This document shows positions 39,073 through 43,283 of a stretch of 43,283 bases of DNA, piece after piece. Each line of letters begins with the position of its first letter. Positions within the stretch are counted from its first letter, which is position 1. Position numbers and translations under genes: made by a program. This DNA is from Oscillospiraceae bacterium (GTDB lineage Bacteria > Bacillota > Clostridia > Oscillospirales > Acutalibacteraceae): the NCBI GenBank assembly GCA_015066365.1, contig SVON01000014.1, positions 1-43,283 on the forward strand. The letters run 5' to 3'. The notes under the pieces were generated by a model. The model was not told where the DNA came from. It was given only the letters and a program-made list of their open reading frames with translations, and made no database searches.

Positions 39073-39101
39073 AGTATAACACAAAACGACAAAATAAGCA
39101 A
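39073..39101 (-). promoter_or_regulatory. Promoter of degV
   Basis: Read on the minus strand, TTGCTT (39101-39096), a 17-bp spacer, and TATACT (39078-39073). Confidence 0.72.
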
Positions 39102-39149
39102 GCCTTCTTGATAATTCCCGGAAATTTTAGGAAATTCAACAGTTTTCTC

Positions 39150-39177
39150 TTGCATTTTTTCGGGGGTATGTTACAAT
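39150..39177 (+). promoter_or_regulatory. Promoter of the polysaccharide deacetylase gene
   Basis: TTGCAT at 39150-39155, a 16-bp spacer, and TACAAT at 39172-39177. Confidence 0.7.
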
Positions 39178-39209
39178 AAAACCAATGAATAGGACAGGAG
39201 GAGATCCCC

Positions 39210-40259
39210 ATGCCAAGAACCGTTTACCGGTTATCCAGAAACGTGAAGAGAAAACGCTGGGCCGTGGTGGGTCTGTGCCTGTCTTTGGTGTTGCTGGTGA
39301 CGTTGGGCGGCCTGACGGTGTACACCGTCAAGACGGCGCACGATCAGGAGAAAATGAGTGACGGCTACCGGCAGGAGCTGAATACGCTGAACAAAGAATT
39401 GGACGCGGCCCGGAGCCGGCAATCCCAGCAGCAGCAGGAGCTGGAATCTCTGCAAAAAGAGCTGGATAACGCCACCTCTCAGATCCAACAGCACGAGAAG
39501 GAGCTGTGGGAGCAGGCGCAGGAGCTGGAGCAGAAGGACGAAACCATCAAAAGTCTGAAGACCCGCATCTCTCTCAAAGCGGCGGGCAAGCCCACCCCCA
39601 CCACGACCACCCTCAACAAAAATTTGCCGTATCGGGATTATACGGATCTTAAGGGGAAGAAATTGGTGGCATTGACCTTTGACGACGGACCCGGACCCTA
39701 TACCGAACGTCTGTTGGATGCGATGAAAAAGCGCGGGGTCAAGGCCACCTTTTTTGTCCTGGGTCAGCGGGTGGATAAGTACGGTGACCTGATTAAGCGG
39801 ATGGAGAAAGAGGGGCACGTAGTGGGTAGTCACTCCTACGACCACCCCAACCTGACCAAGCTCTCCTACGCAAAGGTCAGGGACAATATGGAAAAGACCG
39901 CCAAGAAGATCGAAAAGCTCATCGGTCACAAACCGGAGATTATGCGGTGTCCCGGCGGCAGCTGCAACGATACCGTAAAGAAATACGCCAAAGAGGCCGG
40001 CATCCCCATCGCCTTTTGGGGGGTGGACACCCGGGATTGGGAGAGCCGCAACGTCAAAAAGATCCTGTCGGTATCCTTTGGCAAGGATGGCATTAAGGAC
40101 GGCTCTATCGTGCTGATGCACGACATTTACGAAACCACGGTGGATGCGTCCATTCAGATGATGGACCGGCTGCTGAAAGAGGGCTACGTCTTCGTGACCA
40201 TGCCGGAACTGCTGATGGCCCGCTATGGGAAGATCACCCCCGGTAAAGTGTATTCATAA
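39210..40259 (+). CDS. Membrane-anchored polysaccharide deacetylase with coiled coil
   Basis: 349 aa with GGAGGAGAT before the ATG. Basic N-terminus, one TM helix (~17-40), a Gln/Glu-rich coiled coil (~45-122), a Thr/Pro linker, then a NodB (CE4) domain from ~150. Catalytic residues: D158-D159 in TFDDGP, H208 and H212 in SHSYDHPN, RCPGGSCN, WGVDTRDW and VLMHDIYE. Most CE4 enzymes remove acetyl groups from peptidoglycan sugars, giving lysozyme resistance or preparing the wall for other enzymes. The usual RxPGG motif appears as RCPGGS. The coiled coil may hold the enzyme at a distance from the membrane or make it dimerise. Followed by a weak terminator and a ydcF-like gene. Confidence 0.94.
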   Translation: MPRTVYRLSRNVKRKRWAVVGLCLSLVLLVTLGGLTVYTVKTAHDQEKMSDGYRQELNTLNKELDAARSRQSQQQQELESLQKELDNATSQIQQHEKELWEQAQELEQKDETIKSLKTRISLKAAGKPTPTTTTLNKNLPYRDYTDLKGKKLVALTFDDGPGPYTERLLDAMKKRGVKATFFVLGQRVDKYGDLIKRMEKEGHVVGSHSYDHPNLTKLSYAKVRDNMEKTAKKIEKLIGHKPEIMRCPGGSCNDTVKKYAKEAGIPIAFWGVDTRDWESRNVKKILSVSFGKDGIKDGSIVLMHDIYETTVDASIQMMDRLLKEGYVFVTMPELLMARYGKITPGKVYS

Positions 40260-40277
40260 CAACCATGGATTAGTCAG

Positions 40278-40309
40278 ACACCGTCCCAAGTTTTTGGGGC
40301 GGTGTTTTC
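40278..40309 (+). terminator. Weak terminator between the deacetylase and ydcF-like genes
   Basis: ACACCGTCCCAA pairs with TTGGGGCGGTGT (one mismatch), followed by TTTTC. Partial read-through into the next gene is likely, because no other promoter is obvious. Confidence 0.7.
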
Positions 40310-40327
40310 GGAACAGGAGGGGACGGA

Positions 40328-41095
40328 ATGACCGCCAAGAGAACCCGCGCACAGTGGTGCCTGCTGGCAGCCGGCAGTCTGCTGCTGGTTTGGGCGATGA
40401 TGCCGGTGGTGGCAGACGGGGTGTTCGGCATTGGGGCTGCTCTGCCGGGGCTGGTGGCGCTGCTCCTGCTGTGGGGCGGTCTGCGCCGCCCCAACCCACA
40501 ACCGCTGAAAGGATGGAAAAAGCGTATGGTCATAACCGGAATGGTGCTGGTGTGCCTCGTCACTTTGCTGGGTGGGGTGATCACCGGCCTGATGATTCAC
40601 TCCGCCACCACCCACCCGGTGGACAACGCCACCGTTATCGTTTTGGGCTCCAAGATCCACGGGAATCAGCCGAGCCGGATGATGCGAGACCGCCTGAAGG
40701 TGGCGGCGGCCTATCTCCGGGAGCACCCCGGTGCCAACTGCGTGGTCACCGGCGGGTTGGGGCCGGGGGAGACCTACACCGAGGCCTACGTGATGAAAAA
40801 GTATCTGGTAGAGCAGGAGGGCATCGCCCCGGACCGCATCGCCTGTGAGGAGCGCGCCACCGACACCCACGAGAATCTGCAATTCTCGATGGAGCTCGTC
40901 CGTCAGCGGGGCTGGAGCACCCACGTGGCGGTGGCCACCCAGGTGTTCCACCAGTACCGGGCCGATCAACTGGCGCTGAAAGCCGGGGCGGACTCGGTGG
41001 GCGGTCTGGCCTGCCTGACCCCGTTCCACCTGACCCTCAATTATTGGACGCGGGAGTGTGCCGCCATCTGCCGCCTATGGGTGACGGGGTATTGA
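40328..41095 (+). CDS. YdcF-like (DUF218, ElyC/SanA type) membrane protein
   Basis: 255 aa with AGGAGGGG before the ATG. Two N-terminal hydrophobic stretches (~10-50) and another near 68-90, then the extracytoplasmic DUF218 domain. Conserved segments: ATVIVLGSKIHGNQPSRMMR, CVVTGGLGPGETYTEAYVMK, the ERATDTHENLQFS signature (T-x-x-N) and ATQVFHQYRADQLA. Homologues ElyC and SanA affect envelope polysaccharide carriers and vancomycin sensitivity. Biochemical activity is not settled. Next to a wall deacetylase, which fits an envelope role. Confidence 0.9.
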   Translation: MTAKRTRAQWCLLAAGSLLLVWAMMPVVADGVFGIGAALPGLVALLLLWGGLRRPNPQPLKGWKKRMVITGMVLVCLVTLLGGVITGLMIHSATTHPVDNATVIVLGSKIHGNQPSRMMRDRLKVAAAYLREHPGANCVVTGGLGPGETYTEAYVMKKYLVEQEGIAPDRIACEERATDTHENLQFSMELVRQRGWSTHVAVATQVFHQYRADQLALKAGADSVGGLACLTPFHLTLNYWTRECAAICRLWVTGY

Positions 41096-41352
41096 CAGGC
41101 GAAACGTGCGTGTTTTCTTCCACGGTCGTAACGCCCCGGAGTGTGGGGCGGAGCATTGGGCGAACGTGGGCTTCCGTAGGATGAATCCGATTGGCTTGCC
41201 AAAAGAAGCGTAAAAGCAAAAACGACAAATATAACAACGACGCCGGGTGTTCTGCAACGAACCCCCGGCGTCGCTTTTTTGGATGAAATGGTGCGAAAAT
41301 ACCAGAATTTTCCGCTTTTTTGCAAAAAAATAAGCCAAGCAGAAAAAAGTGC
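41096..41352. other. Gap before rpoB: hairpins and a possible 31-codon ORF, otherwise unexplained
   Basis: CGCCCC-GGAGTGT-GGGGCG (41132-41150) is a small hairpin without T-run. From the TTG at 41191, with AGGA ~9 bases upstream, a 31-codon basic frame (LACQKKRKSKNDKYNN then DAGCSATNPRRRFFG) runs to a stop at 41284, through the terminator stem. This frame is too short and poorly supported to call a gene. No rplJ, rplL or other ribosomal gene is found where a classical rpoB operon would have them. Confidence 0.4.
41238..41280 (+). terminator. Terminator upstream of rpoB
   Basis: CGACGCCGGG and CCCGGCGTCG form a 10-bp GC-rich stem, with extra pairing inside the loop, and are followed by CTTTTTT. 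It isolates the rpoB unit from ydcF. Confidence 0.92.
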
Positions 41353-41381
41353 TTGACAAACCGAAATCTTTGATATATTAT
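41353..41381 (+). promoter_or_regulatory. Promoter of rpoB
   Basis: TTGACA at 41353-41358, a 17-bp spacer, and TATTAT at 41376-41381. The leader to the start codon is ~200 nt. It contains a hairpin-like TCTGCCCCG...CGGAGCAGA (41535-41560) and no open frame of note, so leader-based control of rpoB is possible. Confidence 0.78.
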
Positions 41382-41590
41382 CTTATACTGCCTTAATGTG
41401 AGAAGTCTACCCTTTTGCGCGATTTTAGCATAGCACATTTCGCCAAAAAAAGCAAGAAAAATTTTTCATTTTTCTGTAGAAACTCTTGCAAAATCAGGCA
41501 AATCAAGGATACATTCATCTGGTGATTCAATCCCTCTGCCCCGCCCGGAAACGGAGCAGAAATTTTACAAGACAGGAGTGATCGGGCCAA

Positions 41591-43283
41591 ATGACGAATA
41601 TCAAACCGGTAAAGCTGGGCAACAACGTCCGAATGAGCTTTGCCAAGATCAACGAAGTGCTGGATATGCCCAACCTCATTGAGGTGCAGAAGAATTCCTA
41701 CCAGTGGTTCCTGGAGGAGGGTCTGCGGGAGGTCTTTGACGAGACTGCCGCTATCACCGACTACAACGGCAACCTGGTGCTGGATTTCATCGGCTACCGT
41801 CTGGAGGAGACCCCCAAATATACCGTTGAGGAGTGCAAGGAGCGGGACGTGACCTACGCCGCCCCCCTGTACGTCCGTGTCCGCCTGCTGAACAAGGAGA
41901 GCGGCGAGATCAAGGAGTCCGAGGTCTTTATGGGCGATTTCCCCATTATGACCGAGAGCGGCACCTTTGTCATCAACGGTGCGGAGCGCGTCATTGTCTC
42001 CCAGCTGGTCCGTTCCCCCGGCGTGTACTACGATATGGTGCACGACATTCACGGTGAGGAGCTGTTCTCCTCCACCGTCATTCCCAACCGCGGTGCCTGG
42101 TTGGAGTATGAGACCGATGCCAACGACGTGTTTTACGTGCGCATCGACAAGAACCGCAAGATTCCGGTGACCGTGCTGGCCCGTGTGATGGGTCTGTCCA
42201 CCGACGCCGAGATCCTGGAGTTCTTTGGCGATGACGAGCGCATCAAGGCCACTCTGCTGAAGGATACCACCAAGAATAAAGAAGAGGCCCTGTTGGAGGT
42301 CTATCGCAAGCTGCGTCCGGGCGAGCCTGCGACCGTCAAGAACTCCAGCCAGCATCTGCGCGGCCTGTTCTTTGACCCCCGCCGTTACGACATCTCCCGC
42401 GTGGGTCGCTATAAATATAATAAGAAATTAGGTCTGTCCAACCGTCTGGCCGGCTGCACCCTGAGCCGTCCCATCGCCGACCCCACCACCGGTGAGCTGC
42501 TGGCGATGCCCGGCGACGTCATCTCCCGTGCTCAGGCTCAGGAGATGGAGGATGCCGGTGTCTCCGTTGCCTACGTCAACGTGGAGGAGCACGGCGAGGT
42601 CCGCGAGATCAAGATCGTGTCCACCGGTATGGTGGATATCGCCAAGTTTGTCAGCCCCACCGTATACGAGGCGGTCAAGAAGGTGATCAACGAGCGGGTC
42701 AAGTACGACGTGCTGAAGGAGATCCTGGATCAGAATCTGTCTGATGAGGACCTGATCGAGGCGCTGCTGTCCCGGGTTAAGAAGCCCATCACCTCGGTCA
42801 ACAACACCTCCGACGTGGAGAATGAGATCGAGCTGGAGTATAAGACCGACGTGCTCATCCCCAACACCATCACGGTGGATGACATTCTGGCCTCCATCAA
42901 CTATCTGAACTGCCTGGCTCACCACATCGGTACCACCGACGACATCGACCATCTGGGCAACCGTCGCATTCGCTCTGTGGGCGAACTGCTGCAGAACCAG
43001 TTCCGCATCGGTTTCTCCCGCATGGAGCGTGTGGTGCGTGAGCGTATGACCCTGCAGGCGCAGGATATGGACGCCATCACCCCGCAGGCGCTGATCAACA
43101 TCCGCCCCGTGGTGGCGGCCATCAAGGAGTTCTTCGGCTCCAGCCCTCTGTCCCAGTTTATGGACCAGAACAACCCCCTGGCCGAGCTGACCCACAAGCG
43201 CCGTCTGTCCGCTCTGGGTCCCGGCGGTCTGTCCCGTGACCGCGCCGGTTTCGAGGTGCGTGACGTTCACTATTCTCACTACG
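41591..43283 (+). CDS. rpoB: DNA-directed RNA polymerase beta subunit (5' part, cut by window edge)
   Basis: 564 codons are present. The start ATG at 41591 follows AGGAGTGATC, and there is no other in-frame start after the upstream TGA. Conserved opening [20 protein letters not shown] then [11 protein letters not shown], the lobe and protrusion motifs [20 protein letters not shown] and [11 protein letters not shown], and the rifampicin-binding cluster [34 protein letters not shown]. The rifampicin-contact positions corresponding to E. coli Q513, D516, H526 and S531 are all the sensitive-type residues. The frame runs off the window at [13 protein letters not shown], so roughly the C-terminal half is missing. 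rpoB starts its own transcription unit here instead of following rplL. Confidence 0.98.
   Translation, partial: MTNIKPVKLGNNVRMSFAKINEVLDMPNLIEVQKNSYQWFLEEGLREVFDETAAITDYNGNLVLDFIGYRLEETPKYTVEECKERDVTYAAPLYVRVRLLNKESGEIKESEVFMGDFPIMTESGTFVINGAERVIVSQLVRSPGVYYDMVHDIHGEELFSSTVIPNRGAWLEYETDANDVFYVRIDKNRKIPVTVLARVMGLSTDAEILEFFGDDERIKATLLKDTTKNKEEALLEVYRKLRPGEPATVKNSSQHLRGLFFDPRRYDISRVGRYKYNKKLGLSNRLAGCTLSRPIADPTTGELLAMPGDVISRAQAQEMEDAGVSVAYVNVEEHGEVREIKIVSTGMVDIAKFVSPTVYEAVKKVINERVKYDVLKEILDQNLSDEDLIEALLSRVKKPITSVNNTSDVENEIELEYKTDVLIPNTITVDDILASINYLNCLAHHIGTTDDIDHLGNRRIRSVGELLQNQFRIGFSRMERVVRERMTLQAQDMDAITPQALINIRPVVAAIKEFFGSSPLSQFMDQNNPLAELTHKRRLSALGPGGLSRDRAGFEVRDVHYSHY

Noticed and set aside
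41191-41286. 31-codon basic peptide before rpoB as a gene
   Set aside because: TTG start with a poor ribosome site, and the frame overlaps a terminator stem. Kept only as an observation.
41393-42355. 320-codon frame antisense to rpoB and its leader
   Set aside because: rpoB is unambiguous on the + strand, and the antisense frame has no ribosome site.

Overview
The window looks like chromosomal DNA of a GC-rich Gram-positive member of the class Clostridia, probably an Oscillospiraceae/Ruminococcaceae-type gut bacterium. This is inferred from gene content and style, not from a taxonomic search. The signs are AGGAGG ribosome binding sites, sigma-A promoters with 16-18 bp spacers, a class B sortase with an SPQTG substrate, an LCP protein, a LiaF-like protein, the diaminopimelate-dehydrogenase route to lysine, and short palindromic repeats of a kind common in gut Firmicutes. 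Most genes are ordinary. Convergent gene pairs are separated by bidirectional hairpin terminators.

Layout. 1-260: 3' end of a 23S rRNA with no 5S gene behind it, then a terminator. 300-7950: a 7TM-LuxR membrane regulator, an operator-like array of CACCCC/GGGGTG boxes, and two large secreted proteins built from Ig-like repeats, the second with an extraordinary cysteine-rich N-terminal region. 8.0-14.3 kb: pyruvate kinase, a small membrane protein, a Nudix hydrolase, an M14 peptidase, an ECF S-component beside coaX (probably pantothenate uptake and phosphorylation), and class II aldolase. 14.4-17.3 kb: cell-envelope cluster of an LCP protein with a His-rich tail, a class B sortase and an SPQTG surface protein. 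17.37-17.98 kb: a tandem array of about 171-bp structured units grown from the 3' end of a histidine-phosphatase gene. 18-22.3 kb: the phosphatase, an XRE regulator, three small clostridial proteins of unknown function, two YfcE-like phosphoesterases and a LiaF-like protein. 22.4-30.7 kb: SWIM-SNF2 helicase, a lipoprotein, nagA, then a sugar operon (Gfo/Idh/MocA oxidoreductase, TIM-barrel isomerase, remnant of a second oxidoreductase, AraC regulator).

30.7-35 kb: palindromic repeats, tRNA-Ser(CGA), and a lysine riboswitch driving dapA-ddh-lysA. 35-37.4 kb: serC-serA. 37.4-41.3 kb: a small zinc-ribbon membrane protein, DegV, a coiled-coil polysaccharide deacetylase and a YdcF-like protein. 41.4 kb to the end: rpoB, cut by the window edge, behind a leader of roughly 200 nt.

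How the genes work together. Three well-supported pathway units are lysine/meso-DAP synthesis under lysine control, serine synthesis (serC-serA, translationally coupled), and a carbohydrate operon with its own AraC regulator. The cell-surface theme is strong: sortase and substrate, LCP, deacetylase, YdcF, LiaF and the Ig-like/Cys-rich proteins. The best candidate for an undescribed system is the 363-7952 block: a membrane-embedded DNA-binding regulator, a helically phased box array, and two secreted repeat proteins.
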